Part shown: positions 8,666 through 18,700 of the stretch, in pieces
Layout of the letters: every line of letters starts with the position of its first letter
Numbering within the stretch: position 1 is the stretch's first letter
NCBI RefSeq assembly: GCF_903944925.1
Contig: NZ_CAJATU010000082.1
Span: 1-64,000, forward strand
Origin: an uncultured Rhodopila sp.
GTDB taxonomy: Bacteria > Pseudomonadota > Alphaproteobacteria > Acetobacterales > Acetobacteraceae
Direction of reading: 5' to 3'
DNA length: 64,000 nucleotides
Translations under genes and position numbers: made by a program
Notes under the pieces: model-generated
Told to the model about the DNA's origin: nothing
The model's database searches: none
The model's input: the letters and a program-made list of their open reading frames with translations, nothing else

Positions 8666-9453
8666 CTTTTCGCCATCCCCTCGCCCGGCTCGGCCTGCGG
8701 GCCGAACGGCATGATCGGATAGCGAAGGCCGGCTTTCGACAGGCCCTGTAGCCCGATCACCGCACGTTGCAGGTCTTCCGGCGGACAGGCCATCAGCATC
8801 TCGTCATCGGCGACTCCACCGTATCGGCGCTCGGCATAGCAGGGGATCGACAGGCTAACCTTGCGGTTCTTCAGCGCGCTGCCCCAGCTATCGGCGCAGG
8901 CGCTTTCGCCGGTGATGCTGAAGTCGTAGCGCTGGTAGTTGCGCCATTGCAGGCCGTTGATGAACAGGATCATCTGCGCCGGGTTGCCGTAGAACAGGCA
9001 CACATCCGGCGGGTCCAGCCGCCCGGTGCGCAACGGCGAGATCGCCAGGCCGTGGTAGGTCCCGGGCGGCACGCGCGGCATCTGCGCCTGATGCGCGGCG
9101 GCAGCGTCTCGGTTCTCGAACCACACGCCCTCCATCTTGCGGCCGGAGGTGTAGATTTCGCCGGGTGCATCCAGGCCGATGACACTGCTGCAGCTTGAGA
9201 AGGGCGGCACGTTCTCGGTGGTGATGCCGAGGGTGAAGCCGGCCATGCGGGACTGGGTGACAAGCTGGCAGGTGGAGAAGGTTTTTCCGGCGGCCGGACG
9301 GCGCAGGCCGGGGATGGCTTCCATCTCGGCCACGTCCGCGAACAGCTTCATGCCGATGGGAAAGGTCCGCAGCCTCAGCAACTGGTTGAGCTGTTCCGCG
9401 AGATCCGCGATGGCCTTGCCGTTCAGCGGCTGCGTCGTTGACACGTCGTTCAT
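8647..9453 (-). CDS. DUF169 family protein
   Basis: 268 residues. The pattern of conserved short segments (LRTFPIGMKLF near the N-terminus, FSTCQLVTQSR, then FINGLQWRNYQRYDFSITGESAC) fits DUF169, a family of unknown function widespread in anaerobes and facultative bacteria. Several cysteines sit in conserved-looking positions (STCQ, SSCSS, SACADSW, IPCYAE), which could bind metal or a thiol ligand; that is inference. It is transcribed towards the bchEJ-proximal small genes and overlaps the last by 19 bp tail to tail. Confidence 0.8.
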   Translation of the reverse strand: MNDVSTTQPLNGKAIADLAEQLNQLLRLRTFPIGMKLFADVAEMEAIPGLRRPAAGKTFSTCQLVTQSRMAGFTLGITTENVPPFSSCSSVIGLDAPGEIYTSGRKMEGVWFENRDAAAAHQAQMPRVPPGTYHGLAISPLRTGRLDPPDVCLFYGNPAQMILFINGLQWRNYQRYDFSITGESACADSWGSALKNRKVSLSIPCYAERRYGGVADDEMLMACPPEDLQRAVIGLQGLSKAGLRYPIMPFGPQAEPGEGMAKSYAGKT

Positions 9454-9513
9454 GGCCGGTTGCCTCCTGCACGCTCATGGTGCCATGGCGCGCTTCGGAG
9501 GGAAACTCGGCCG

Positions 9514-9738
9514 TCAGGCAGGAACGATCTCCAGCCGGCGCTCGATCCGGTCAAGCCGGAGTTCGATGCGATCGATCCGCTCGGACTGCGCCGCGAAGTC
9601 GCCGTGCAGAAGGACAACCTTGGTTTCAAGCGACGTCACACGCCGCCCGAGGTCGCCGATGGCCGAGGCCAGCCGATCAAGCTTTTCGTCCATCCGGCGA
9701 AGATAGACCAGTATCAGGTTGTCAGGCTCACCGCTCAT
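9514..9738 (-). CDS. Small coiled-coil hypothetical protein
   Basis: About 74 residues from MSGEPDNLILVYLRRMDEKL. Nearly the whole protein is an amphipathic heptad-rich helix (SLETKVVLLHGDFAAQSERI, then DRIELRLDRIERRL), predicting a coiled coil. Alternative starts lie at 9750 and 9813; no strong ribosome-binding site decides between them. Similar short proteins are common hypothetical proteins in alphaproteobacteria. Function unknown. Confidence 0.6.
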   Translation of the reverse strand: MSGEPDNLILVYLRRMDEKLDRLASAIGDLGRRVTSLETKVVLLHGDFAAQSERIDRIELRLDRIERRLEIVPA

Positions 9739-9813
9739 TCCATGCTTCATCGACTGCGTGCCGACAGTATCCAACATATGTGTTAACAAGCGGCTAAGGA
9801 AGCGCCCGGGCAA

Positions 9814-10737
9814 TCACGTTCCGTGCCGCACCAGCCGCCGCAAGCCCGCCATCTGCTGCTGCACCCATGTCCCGGTGGCCAGAGCCTCCTCCCCCGACGG
9901 ATCCCCCGTGGGTACATAGTCGCGCGAGAAATCCGCCGTCCGGAACAGCATGTCCCACCACGGTAGCACCGCCCCGTAATTGCAGCTTCGCTGCCCGGCC
10001 GCCAGCACCCCGTGATGCGCGCGGTGGAACCGCGGCGAGATCAGCAGGCGCTCCCCCAGCCAGCCGAACGACAGCCGCACATTGGCGTGCGACAGCGACT
10101 CCAGGAACCGCAGCACCAGCACCAGCAGCGGGAACTGCAGCGGCGGCACCCCGATCAGCAGCGCGATCACGCCGAACCAGACGAAGGCGATCAGATCGTC
10201 CAGGACATGATTCCGGTCATCCGACCAGAACGTCATCTGCCGCTGCGCATGGTGCAGCGAGTGCAGCGCCCACCACCATCGAAACTGATGCGCCAGCCAG
10301 TGCCGCGAGTAATCGGCAAAGTCCAGGATGACCGCGTAGATCACGAACACCACCACCTGCTGTCCGAGCAGCACCGGAAACAGCCCCTCCAGCGTCGGCG
10401 GCACCCATCCCTGATCGGCCATCCAGCCGTTGACCGCGACCTGGGCGCGGTAGAACAGCACGTAAGTAACGAACGGCAGGACGCCGACGCGCGACAACAG
10501 CGTGTACAGCACGTCGACCCAGACTGCATGGCTGTCCGGCCAACGCTCCACCGGCCGCCAGCGCTCCAGCGGCAGGCAGACGGCGAAGGTCAGCACCACC
10601 TGGGCAACGCCGTACAGAGCGAACAGCGCCCAGCCGTACGACACGTCCTCCCAGTTCATCAGTCCCAGCCAGTACAGAGCCGGGACCAGCGCATGCTCCT
10701 CAAGCCAACCGGCGGCGAGATCGAACGGATCGCCCAT
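9814..10737 (-). CDS. Sterol desaturase / fatty acid hydroxylase superfamily membrane protein
   Basis: 307 residues, several hydrophobic segments and the superfamily's di-iron histidine boxes: HWLAH (146-150), HSLHH (159-163) and HRAHH (238-242), plus NHVLDD. Members hydroxylate or desaturate lipid substrates at the membrane; the substrate here is unknown. The start ATG shares its A with the TGA stop of the upstream beta-propeller gene (TGATG), so the two are translationally coupled and may act together. Confidence 0.88.
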   Translation of the reverse strand: MGDPFDLAAGWLEEHALVPALYWLGLMNWEDVSYGWALFALYGVAQVVLTFAVCLPLERWRPVERWPDSHAVWVDVLYTLLSRVGVLPFVTYVLFYRAQVAVNGWMADQGWVPPTLEGLFPVLLGQQVVVFVIYAVILDFADYSRHWLAHQFRWWWALHSLHHAQRQMTFWSDDRNHVLDDLIAFVWFGVIALLIGVPPLQFPLLVLVLRFLESLSHANVRLSFGWLGERLLISPRFHRAHHGVLAAGQRSCNYGAVLPWWDMLFRTADFSRDYVPTGDPSGEEALATGTWVQQQMAGLRRLVRHGT

Positions 10738-11705
10738 CAGCGGCTGGATACCACCATCGGCGACGGGGCGCGCGCGTTCAGGAACAGCCCGTGCGGGGAG
10801 CGTCCCACGGCGATCGTCTCAAACGTGCCGCTGACCGGGTCCAGCACCGCCACGCTCTCCGCCCAGCGCCGCGTGATCCACAGCTTGCCGCCGGGCGCGA
10901 AATCGATGTCGTCCGGACCGCCGGGCACCGAGTAGCTGCGGATCACCTTCAAGGTCGCAGCGTCCACCGAGACGGTCGTCCCGCCGGCCCGGTCGTTGAC
11001 CCACAGGATTTTCCGGTCGGGTGACAGGAACAACTGATGCACGCCCCTGCCGGTGACGATACGCTCCACCACCTTGCCGTCGGCCGGATCGACCACGGCG
11101 ACATAGTCGGTGCCCATGTCCGCCACCAGCACGCGGCCGTTCAGCCACAGCACGCCGGCCGGCGTCTTGCCGACGGGAACCGTCCATTTCTCGGTCATCG
11201 TCCGCAGGTCGAAGGCGGCCAGCTTGTCGCTGTCCTGCAAGCTGACGAACAGGGTGGACGAGTCCGGCGACCAGGTCAGGTGGCTCGGCGTCGCCACCAC
11301 CGGGAAGCGCTTCAGCAGCTTCATGCTGGCGGCGTCGTAGATATCCACCTGGTTGCGCGCCAGGCCGTTCACCCCCAGGAACTTCGCATCCGGGCTGAAC
11401 TGCAACTGATACGGATCTGCTATCGGCAGGCGCTTCTGCACCTCCCCGGTGGTCGGGTCGATGAACATGATCTGGTTGCCGGCGGTATCGCCCACCAGCA
11501 GGCTCTTGCCGTCGGGGCTGAGGATCAGGTGATGCGGCTCCCGCAGGCTCGGGATGCGGCGCACTTCCTTCTGTGTCGCCATGTCGATCACGCTGATCGA
11601 GGCGCCGTTCGAATTCACCACGAACGCGATGCCGCCCGCCCGGACAGGGGCGGCAAAACCGCCGATGGCGGCAACGCAGAAAAGTGCAATACAAAGACGC
11701 CGCAT
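10737..11705 (-). CDS. Exported YVTN-type beta-propeller protein
   Basis: 322 residues with an N-terminal signal peptide (cleavage probably after APVRA) and about seven repeats of the YVTN/40-residue type, seen as SPDGKSLLVGD, SPDAKFLGV, SPDSSTLFVS and SPDRKILWVND. It is expected to be periplasmic and to act as a binding scaffold rather than an enzyme. It overlaps the sterol-desaturase-like gene by one base. A GGAG ribosome-binding site precedes the ATG. Confidence 0.85.
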   Translation of the reverse strand: MRRLCIALFCVAAIGGFAAPVRAGGIAFVVNSNGASISVIDMATQKEVRRIPSLREPHHLILSPDGKSLLVGDTAGNQIMFIDPTTGEVQKRLPIADPYQLQFSPDAKFLGVNGLARNQVDIYDAASMKLLKRFPVVATPSHLTWSPDSSTLFVSLQDSDKLAAFDLRTMTEKWTVPVGKTPAGVLWLNGRVLVADMGTDYVAVVDPADGKVVERIVTGRGVHQLFLSPDRKILWVNDRAGGTTVSVDAATLKVIRSYSVPGGPDDIDFAPGGKLWITRRWAESVAVLDPVSGTFETIAVGRSPHGLFLNARAPSPMVVSSR

Positions 11706-11736
11706 GGGGTGCTCCGGCAGGAATGATGCGCCGTCC

Positions 11737-13086
11737 CTACCTCTTCGGCGCGGAATCGGGCAAGGCCAATCGGGCGTCCGCGAACACCGCCGTGGCGAGC
11801 GCGAACAGCACGCAGGCCGGGGTGGAGATCAGCACATTGTCGGTGACGGCATGGCAGGCGAATGCTGCGAACACCAGCCGCATGATCCGCGCATCGGCCG
11901 GGCGCAAGACCCGCGTATGGACAAAAACCCAGGCAGCGAACAGGCCGATGAACGCCGCGCGGCCGACTTGTCCGCCCTCGACCTCCATGCGGAGGTACTC
12001 GTTATGCGCCGCCCAGGTGTGCAGGATGCGGGCGACCGGACCGTCCGGCGGAATCACCGCGTTGCCGGCGCCGATGCCCCAGCCCAACCAGGGCGACTGG
12101 GCCGAGGCCGCCTCGAACGCCGGCCACAGCAGGCCGCGCCCGCTGAGGTCCCCGGCGTAGTTGGTGACGACGTTGAACAGCCGGATGTCGGACAGGTCGC
12201 CGGCGAACAGCAGCAAAAGAGGTGCGGCGGCACTCCCGGCCAGGATCAGCAGCAGGCGGTGGTGCCAGGGGAAGACGGTGGAGCGTATCGTCGCGAGGCT
12301 GATACCGGTGACCGCAACGGCGTAGGCCAACGGGGCACGCGCTCCGGTCAGCAGCAGGAACACAAAGTTCACTGACAGAAGCGCCAGGTCGCGCGCCCGG
12401 CCGTGACGATACAGCAAGATGAGGCAGGCGTAGATCGCCGCGAGGCAGACTCCAGCCAGGAACGCCGGGTGCCCCAGTCCGGCCAGACGCGCGCCCCCGC
12501 TGTCTACGAAAAGCGGCCGGATGCCGGCCATGGCGATTGGAACCGAGGCGGCAATGGCGACGGATGGGCACCAGGCGACAGCCCGTATCATAGAGCGCGG
12601 CCAGTTGGGCGGCAGACGGCAGAAGCAGAAGGCGAACGGCGCGGCGGAGCCGACGAACGACCTTATGCTTTCGGCAGGGCTAAGTCCCGGGTGCAGGCCG
12701 TGGACCATGCCAATCGCCAGCATCGCCAGATAGGCCCAGACCGGGTTGAGCGGGTCGAGCCGGGGGCCGAACCGCAGCGCGCATATCATCGCCAGTGCGA
12801 TCCCGATGCCTTTGACTGTTGCTATGACCGGCTGGAACATCTCATCGCCCGCCACGTCGGCGAAGGTCATTTCCAGGCTCATGGCGACGACCAACAGCCA
12901 GGCGACGCAGAAGGGAGTGGGATGGAGGAACGCAAGGATAGCGATGCCGGCGATGACGCTGCCGGCGAGTGCTACCCAGAAGACAGGCGGCACGATCAGC
13001 CCGCAGCCCAGGGCGCCCGCCAGCAGCAGGGCGGCGGCGGCCAGAGGGGCCATATCGGGGTGATCGGCGAGGCGAGATGTTGGCAT
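11737..13086 (-). CDS. O-antigen ligase / Wzy_C-type polytopic membrane protein
   Basis: About 449 residues, mostly hydrophobic, with around ten membrane segments. The loop PWLGWGIGAGN followed by HTWAAHNEYLRMEVEGG is the Wzy_C signature, including the conserved His-Asn-x-x-Leu. Such proteins ligate or polymerise surface polysaccharide. No glycan cluster is adjacent, so the substrate cannot be inferred. A GTG directly before the ATG is the ORF-track start; I used the ATG. Confidence 0.8.
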   Translation of the reverse strand: MPTSRLADHPDMAPLAAAALLLAGALGCGLIVPPVFWVALAGSVIAGIAILAFLHPTPFCVAWLLVVAMSLEMTFADVAGDEMFQPVIATVKGIGIALAMICALRFGPRLDPLNPVWAYLAMLAIGMVHGLHPGLSPAESIRSFVGSAAPFAFCFCRLPPNWPRSMIRAVAWCPSVAIAASVPIAMAGIRPLFVDSGGARLAGLGHPAFLAGVCLAAIYACLILLYRHGRARDLALLSVNFVFLLLTGARAPLAYAVAVTGISLATIRSTVFPWHHRLLLILAGSAAAPLLLLFAGDLSDIRLFNVVTNYAGDLSGRGLLWPAFEAASAQSPWLGWGIGAGNAVIPPDGPVARILHTWAAHNEYLRMEVEGGQVGRAAFIGLFAAWVFVHTRVLRPADARIMRLVFAAFACHAVTDNVLISTPACVLFALATAVFADARLALPDSAPKR

Positions 13087-13201
13087 CACGCTCCGATATG
13101 CCGGAAACAGATGAACAAAAGGTTTACGTCAAGGACCCCTGCGCCTTCACACTTTCCCCGCCGCCGACCTATCCTCCCGCAAAACACCGGAGGAAACCAC
13201 C

Positions 13202-14122
13202 ATGCCCGACATCCGCGTCATCGCCACCGGCCTGCGCTTTCCGGAAGGTCCGGTGGCCATGCGGGACGGCTCGATCGTGCTGGTGGAAATCGAGCGCCAG
13301 ACCGTCACCCGGGTCTATCCAAACGGCCGCACCGTGGTCGTCGCCCATACCGGCGGCGGCCCGAACGGCCTGGCCATCGGCCCGGATGGCGCGTTCTACG
13401 TCTGCAACAACGGCGGCTTCCAGTGGCGGCTGGAACAGAACCTGCTCCGCCCCGGCGGTCCGGCCTCGGACTACACCGGCGGGCGGATCGAGCGGATCGA
13501 TCCCGCCACCGGCGCCGTCACCGTTCTGTATGACCATTGCGGCCCGCACCGGCTGCTCGGCCCGAACGACATCGTCTTTGACGGGCTGGGCGGCTTCTAC
13601 TTCACCGACCTTGGCAAGGCCCGTGCCCGCGACCGGGACTGGGGCGGCGTATACTACGCGCTGGCGGACGGCTCCCGCATCACCGAGATCGTGCATCCGA
13701 TCCTGACCCCGAACGGCATCGGCCTGTCACCCGACGGCAAGACCCTCTATGTCGCGGAAACCGAGACGGCGCGGCTATGGGCGTTCGACGTGAAGGCGCC
13801 CGGCGTGCTGGAGAAAGCCCCCTTCCCCTCCCCGCATGGCGGGCGCCTGGTCGCCGGCCTCGGCGGATACCAGCGCTTCGACAGCCTGGCGGTGGATGCC
13901 GCCGGCAATATTTGCGTGGCGACGTTGGTGAACGGGTCGGTCAGCATCGTCGCACCGTCCGGCGGTCTGGTACGGCAGGTGCCGATGCCGGACCTGTTCT
14001 GTACCAACATCTGCTTCGGCGGCCCCGATCTGAGGACTGCCTACATGACGCTGTCCGGAACCGGGCAGCTGGTCTCCATGCCCTGGGACAGCCCCGGGCT
14101 GCGACTGGCCTACGAAGGCTGA
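13202..14122 (+). CDS. SMP-30/gluconolactonase-family hydrolase
   Basis: 306 residues with the six-bladed SMP-30/LRE propeller pattern: LRFPEGPVAMRDGSI, GPNGLAIGPDGAFYVCNNGG, GPNDIVFDGLGGFYFTDLG and PNGIGLSPDGKTLYVAET. The acidic and Asn residues that bind the divalent metal in this family are present. Likely a lactonase acting on a sugar lactone. A GGAGGAAACC ribosome-binding site precedes the ATG. It stands alone between genes on the other strand and a stress-protein pair. Confidence 0.9.
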   Translation: MPDIRVIATGLRFPEGPVAMRDGSIVLVEIERQTVTRVYPNGRTVVVAHTGGGPNGLAIGPDGAFYVCNNGGFQWRLEQNLLRPGGPASDYTGGRIERIDPATGAVTVLYDHCGPHRLLGPNDIVFDGLGGFYFTDLGKARARDRDWGGVYYALADGSRITEIVHPILTPNGIGLSPDGKTLYVAETETARLWAFDVKAPGVLEKAPFPSPHGGRLVAGLGGYQRFDSLAVDAAGNICVATLVNGSVSIVAPSGGLVRQVPMPDLFCTNICFGGPDLRTAYMTLSGTGQLVSMPWDSPGLRLAYEG

Positions 14123-14301
14123 GCCGGCGTTGCACTCGGAACTTCAAATAATAACTGAAGTATCACGACGCCTCCGGGGTGTAAATTAGCCGTGACATAC
14201 AGACAAACCTCCGGTTCGCGGCTGCTCTACATGGGCGCGTCCTGCTAGAGCAAGCTGGCAACCCGGTCCGAAGGCCGGGAAAAACCGGGGAGCTTGCCTG
14301 C

Positions 14302-14592
14302 ATGCTGGGATTTTTCTGGGCCTTGATCATCGGCTTCGTCGTCGGAGCCGTTGCCAAGTTCATCATGCCGGGACGCGATCCGGGCGGCTTCATCATCACC
14401 ATCCTGCTGGGCATCTGCGGCTCGGAGCTGGCGACATTCCTCGGCCGGGCCATCGGCTGGTATCGCGGCGACCAGACCGCGCGGTTCGTCGGTTCGGTCG
14501 TCGGGGCGGTCATCATCCTGGCGATCTACCGGTTCTACCTCAGCCGCCGCGGCCCGGTTGCCGGCCCCGGCGGCGGCCAGCGATTCACCTGA
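14302..14592 (+). CDS. GlsB/YeaQ/YmgE family stress-response membrane protein
   Basis: 96 residues with the Gly-rich membrane pattern of the transglycosylase-associated (GlsB/YeaQ) family: WALIIGFVVGAVAKFIMPG, then GGFIITILLGICGSE and VGSVVGAVIILAIYRF. Three short transmembrane helices are predicted. The family is stress-inducible and of unknown mechanism. It is followed 36 bp later by a YidB-like gene. About 180 bp upstream hold no clear gene. Confidence 0.9.
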   Translation: MLGFFWALIIGFVVGAVAKFIMPGRDPGGFIITILLGICGSELATFLGRAIGWYRGDQTARFVGSVVGAVIILAIYRFYLSRRGPVAGPGGGQRFT

Positions 14593-14628
14593 CGTCATCG
14601 CATCAACCAGTTTCGGGGATACACAACC

Positions 14629-15075
14629 ATGAGCGGATTCGTCGGTCAGATACTGCAAGGCGTTCTCGGCGGCGGCGGACAGGCCCAGTCCTCGTCCATC
14701 CTGAACGGGGTCCTCCAGCAGGTGCTGGCTGTGAAGGACGGCGACAAGGAAGGCGTCGCCGCGATCATCCAGAAGTTCCAGAACGCCGGCCTCGGCACTT
14801 ATGTCCAGTCCTGGGTGGGCAGCGGAACGAACCAGCCGATAACGGTGGATCACGTCGGTTCGGTCTTCTCACCGCAGCAGCTTCAGGGTTGGGCGCAGCA
14901 GGCGGGCACAACGCCGGAGGCCATCCGTGACGTGCTCGCCCAGGCGATCCCGCATGTCGTGGATCACCTCACCCCGGGCGGCCAGGTGCCGGCGCAAACG
15001 CCGCCGCAAATGGTCGATCTCGCCGGCATTCTCGGCAAGCTGATGGGCACGACGGGGTCGACCCGCACCGCCTGA
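14629..15075 (+). CDS. YidB family protein (DUF937)
   Basis: 148 residues. The glycine-rich start (GFVGQILQGVLGGGG), the NAGLGTYVQSWVGSGTNQPI motif and the alpha-helical domain FSPQQLQGWAQQAG identify the YidB/DUF937 family, a soluble helical protein of unknown function. It probably shares a transcript with the GlsB-like gene before it. Confidence 0.88.
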   Translation: MSGFVGQILQGVLGGGGQAQSSSILNGVLQQVLAVKDGDKEGVAAIIQKFQNAGLGTYVQSWVGSGTNQPITVDHVGSVFSPQQLQGWAQQAGTTPEAIRDVLAQAIPHVVDHLTPGGQVPAQTPPQMVDLAGILGKLMGTTGSTRTA

Positions 15076-15102
15076 ACGCATCAGTATACAAGGGGAAAAC
15101 GT

Positions 15103-15639
15103 ATGGCGGACCATGACCTCGTGGCGCTGTGGGAGGCGCATTGCCGCTACGAGTTCGAGACGCGCGACGTCGATGCCACCATGGCGACGATGGTCGAGCA
15201 GCCCTACGTCAACCACATCCCGACCATGACCGGCGGGGTCGGGCAACACGATTTGCGGCAGTTCTACGCGAACCACTTCATCGGGGTGAACCCTCCCGAT
15301 TTCGCCCTCGACCCGATCAGCCGCACCGTCGGCGCCGATCGGCTGGTGGATGAGTTTGTGGCGCGGTTCACGCACACGACGGAGATCGATTGGATGCTGC
15401 CGGGAATCGCGCCCACGGGGCAGGCCGTCAGAGTACCCATGGTCGCGATCGTGCAATTCGAGGGCGACAAGCTCGTGCATGAGCACATCTACTGGGACCA
15501 GGCTTCCGTGCTTGTGCAGATCGGCTTGCTCGACCCCGCCGGGCTTCCGGTGGTTGGCAGCGAGGAGGCGCGGAAGGTCGTGGACAAGAACCTGCCGAGC
15601 AACGCGCTGATGGGCTCGCTTTGGAAGCAGCAGCGTTGA
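15103..15639 (+). CDS. SnoaL-like / NTF2-fold protein
   Basis: 178 residues with a cone-shaped NTF2-like fold pattern: an N-terminal helix with HCRYEFETRDVDATMATM, then VNHIPTMTGG, and DEFVARFTHTTEIDWMLPG with VAIVQFEGDKLVHEHIYWD. Members are hydrolases, cyclases or binding proteins, and homologues often sit near dienelactone hydrolases. No partner is adjacent and no catalytic assignment can be made. It starts 27 bp after the YidB-like gene. Confidence 0.78.
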   Translation: MADHDLVALWEAHCRYEFETRDVDATMATMVEQPYVNHIPTMTGGVGQHDLRQFYANHFIGVNPPDFALDPISRTVGADRLVDEFVARFTHTTEIDWMLPGIAPTGQAVRVPMVAIVQFEGDKLVHEHIYWDQASVLVQIGLLDPAGLPVVGSEEARKVVDKNLPSNALMGSLWKQQR

Positions 15640-15779
15640 ACGCCATCGGCTATTACGCTTGCGGCTGCTGGCCGAGGCCTTCCGCGCGTTCTTTATATTC
15701 GGCCGGTTGACGATGGAGGTTGCCTTGCCCCTGGTGCGATGCAACAACTCCCTCCATTCCCAACCTCCCGAGTAAAAGT

Positions 15780-18700
15780 ATGCCGCTGCACGTCGCTCTG
15801 ACGCATAAGACCTCGTACCATTACGACCGGCTGGTCTCGCTCGGTCCGCAGACCATCCGGCTGCGTCCAGCGCCGCAGGCCAGGACGGCGATCCTGTCCT
15901 ATGACCTGAAGATCGAACCCGAGCCGCACTTCATCAACTGGATGCAGGACCCGCAGGGCAACCACCTCGCCCGCGTCGTCTTCCCGGAGAAAGTGGACCG
16001 GTTCGAGGTCACCGTGGACCTCGTCGCCGACATGGTGACGATCAACCCGTTCGACTTCTTCCTGGAACCCGAGGCGGAAAACTACCCGTTCGGCTACGAC
16101 CCCGTGCTCGACCAGGAACTCGCCCCGTTCCGCAAGGCCGAACCCGCCGGTCCGCACCTGACCGCGTTGCTGGCAGCCATCCCGCGCGAGGAAAAGCGCA
16201 CGGTCGATAAGCTGGTCGAGCTGAACACACTCGTCCAGCACGCCGTCGCCTACATCGTGCGGCTGGAGCCGGGGGTCTACACGCCGGAGGAAACCCTCGA
16301 CCTCGGCAAGGGATCCTGCCGCGATTCAGCCTGGCTGCTGGTGCAGGTGCTGCGCCATCTCGGCATGGCGGCGCGCTTCGTCTCCGGCTACCTGATCCAG
16401 CTTGTCGGCGACGTGAAGCCGCTGACGGGTCCGGAGGGCCCGACCGCCGACTTCACCGACCTGCATGCCTGGGCCGAAGTCTACCTGCCGGGCGCCGGCT
16501 GGGTCGGCCTTGACGCCACTTCCGGCCTGTTCTGCGGCGAGGGCCACATCCCGCTCGCCGCCAGCCCGGACCCGATCTCCGCCGCACCGATAACCGGGCT
16601 GGTGGAGAAGGCCGAAGTCACCTTCGACTTCGCCATGTCGATCTCCCGCATCAAGGAAACGCCGCGGACCACGAAGCCTTATACCGAGGCGCAGTGGCAG
16701 GCGATCCTGGCGCAGGGCGCCGCGGTGGACCGCGCGCTGGTCCGGAACGACGTCCGCCTGACCATGGGCGGCGAGCCGACATTCATCGCCGCCAACGACA
16801 TGGATGCGCCGGAATGGAATACCGACGCGCTCGGCCCGACCAAGCGGGCTTATGCCGGGCGGCTGATCCGCCGGCTGATGGACCGCTGGGCGCCGGGTGC
16901 GGCACTGTCGCACGCCATGGACAAGCACTATCCCGGCGAGCAATTGCCGCGCTGGGCGCTGCATTGCTACTGGCGCAAGGACGGCGAGCCGATTTGGACC
17001 AACCCGTTCCTGCTCGCCTCTGACGACGACCAGGACAGCGCGACCGCCGCCGACGTTGCGGAGTTCGCCGCCAGTCTGGCGGAGCGGCTGCAGGTTGATC
17101 CCTCACTGGTCATCCCGGCCTATGAGGACATCTACTATTATCTTTGGAAAGAGCGGCAACTGCCCGGCAACGTGGTGGCCGAGGACTCCAAGCTGAAGGA
17201 TCCGCTCGAACGCGCCCGGATGGTGCGGATCTTCCAGCAGGGTCTCGCGAGTGTCGCCGGCAGCGTGCTGCCGCTGCGCCGGGTGATCGATGGCGGCGTC
17301 CGCCGCTGGCAGTCCGGCAAATGGTTCTTCCGCGCCGGCGAGATGTTCCTGATCCCCGGCGACAGCCCCGTCGGCTTCCGACTGCCGCTGGACAGCCTGC
17401 CCTGGGCCGATCCGGCGACGGTGGATTTTGAGACGCCGCCCGATCCGTTCGCGCCGTCGTCGCCCTTGCCGCGGCGGCAGTTGCTGCAGAACCGCCGGTT
17501 GACCCCCGGCGGGGGGATCGAGAATTTCCGTCCGGTCCGACAGGAACTGCCGGTTGTCGGCCAGGGCGACCCGAACGTCGTCCGCACCGCTTTGGCGGTC
17601 GAATCCCGTGAGGGTAAGCTGCATGTCTTCCTGCCGCCGCTGTATGCGGCCGAAGACTGGCTGGCTCTGGCCGCTGCGATCGAGGAAACCGCCGCCGAGC
17701 TTGGCCGCAAGGTCGTGCTGGAAGGCTACCAGCCTCCTGAGGACGATCGCATCCTGAGCTTCTCGGTCACACCTGACCCCGGCGTGATCGAGGTCAACGT
17801 CCACCCCACCGACAACTGGGCGGATCAGGTCCGGCTGACGGAAGAGTTGTATGAGGAAGCCCGGCAGGTCGGCCTGGCGACGGAGAAGTTCAACCTGGAC
17901 GGCCGCCATGTCGGCACCGGCGGCGGCAACCACGTGGTGATGGGCGGAGCACGGGCCGAGGATTCGCCGTTCCTCCGCCGCCCCGACCTGCTGAAATCGG
18001 TTGTCGGCTTCTGGCACAACCACCCGAGCCTGTCGTATTTGTTCAGCGGCCAGTTCATCGGGCCGACGAGCCAGCATCCGCGACTGGATGAGGCGCGGCA
18101 GGACAGCCTGGCGGAACTGGAGATCGCGTTCTCCCACGTCAAGGCGAAGCAGCCGGTCGCGCCCTGGATCACCGACCGCCTGTTTCGCAATATCCTGGCG
18201 GACATGACCGGCAATACCCACCGGACGGAATTCTGCATCGACAAGATGTACACCCCGGACAGCGCGTCCGGCCGGCGCGGGCTGGTGGAGTGCCGGGCGT
18301 TTGAGATGCCGCCCCATGCGCGCATGTCGGCGGCGCAGATCCTGCTGATGCGGTCTGCGGTGGCAGCGTTCTGGGAGCGGCCGTATGAGCGGCGGATGAT
18401 TCAGTGGGGCACGCGGGTGCATGACGATTTCATGCTGCCGCATTTCGTCGAACAGGATTTCCGCGAGGTGCTGGATGAGCTTAGCGGACTGGGCTTCGGC
18501 CTCGACCCGGCTTGGTTCGCGCCGCATCTGGCGTTCCGCTTCCCGCATGTCGGGACGGTCGATCTGCGCGGGCTGCAGCTTGAGATCCGCAACGCGCTGG
18601 AACCGTGGCACGTGCTGGGCGAGGAGCAGGTCTCCGGCGGCACGGCGCGCTATGTCGACAGTTCTGTGGAGCGGGTGCAGGCGAAGGTCTCCGGCTGGGT

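Noticed and set aside
14249-14290. Possible hairpin CCCGG-N8-CCGGG followed by AAAAA upstream of the GlsB-like gene
   Set aside because: Five-base stem and wrong polarity for a terminator of the SMP-30 gene; expected by chance at this GC content.
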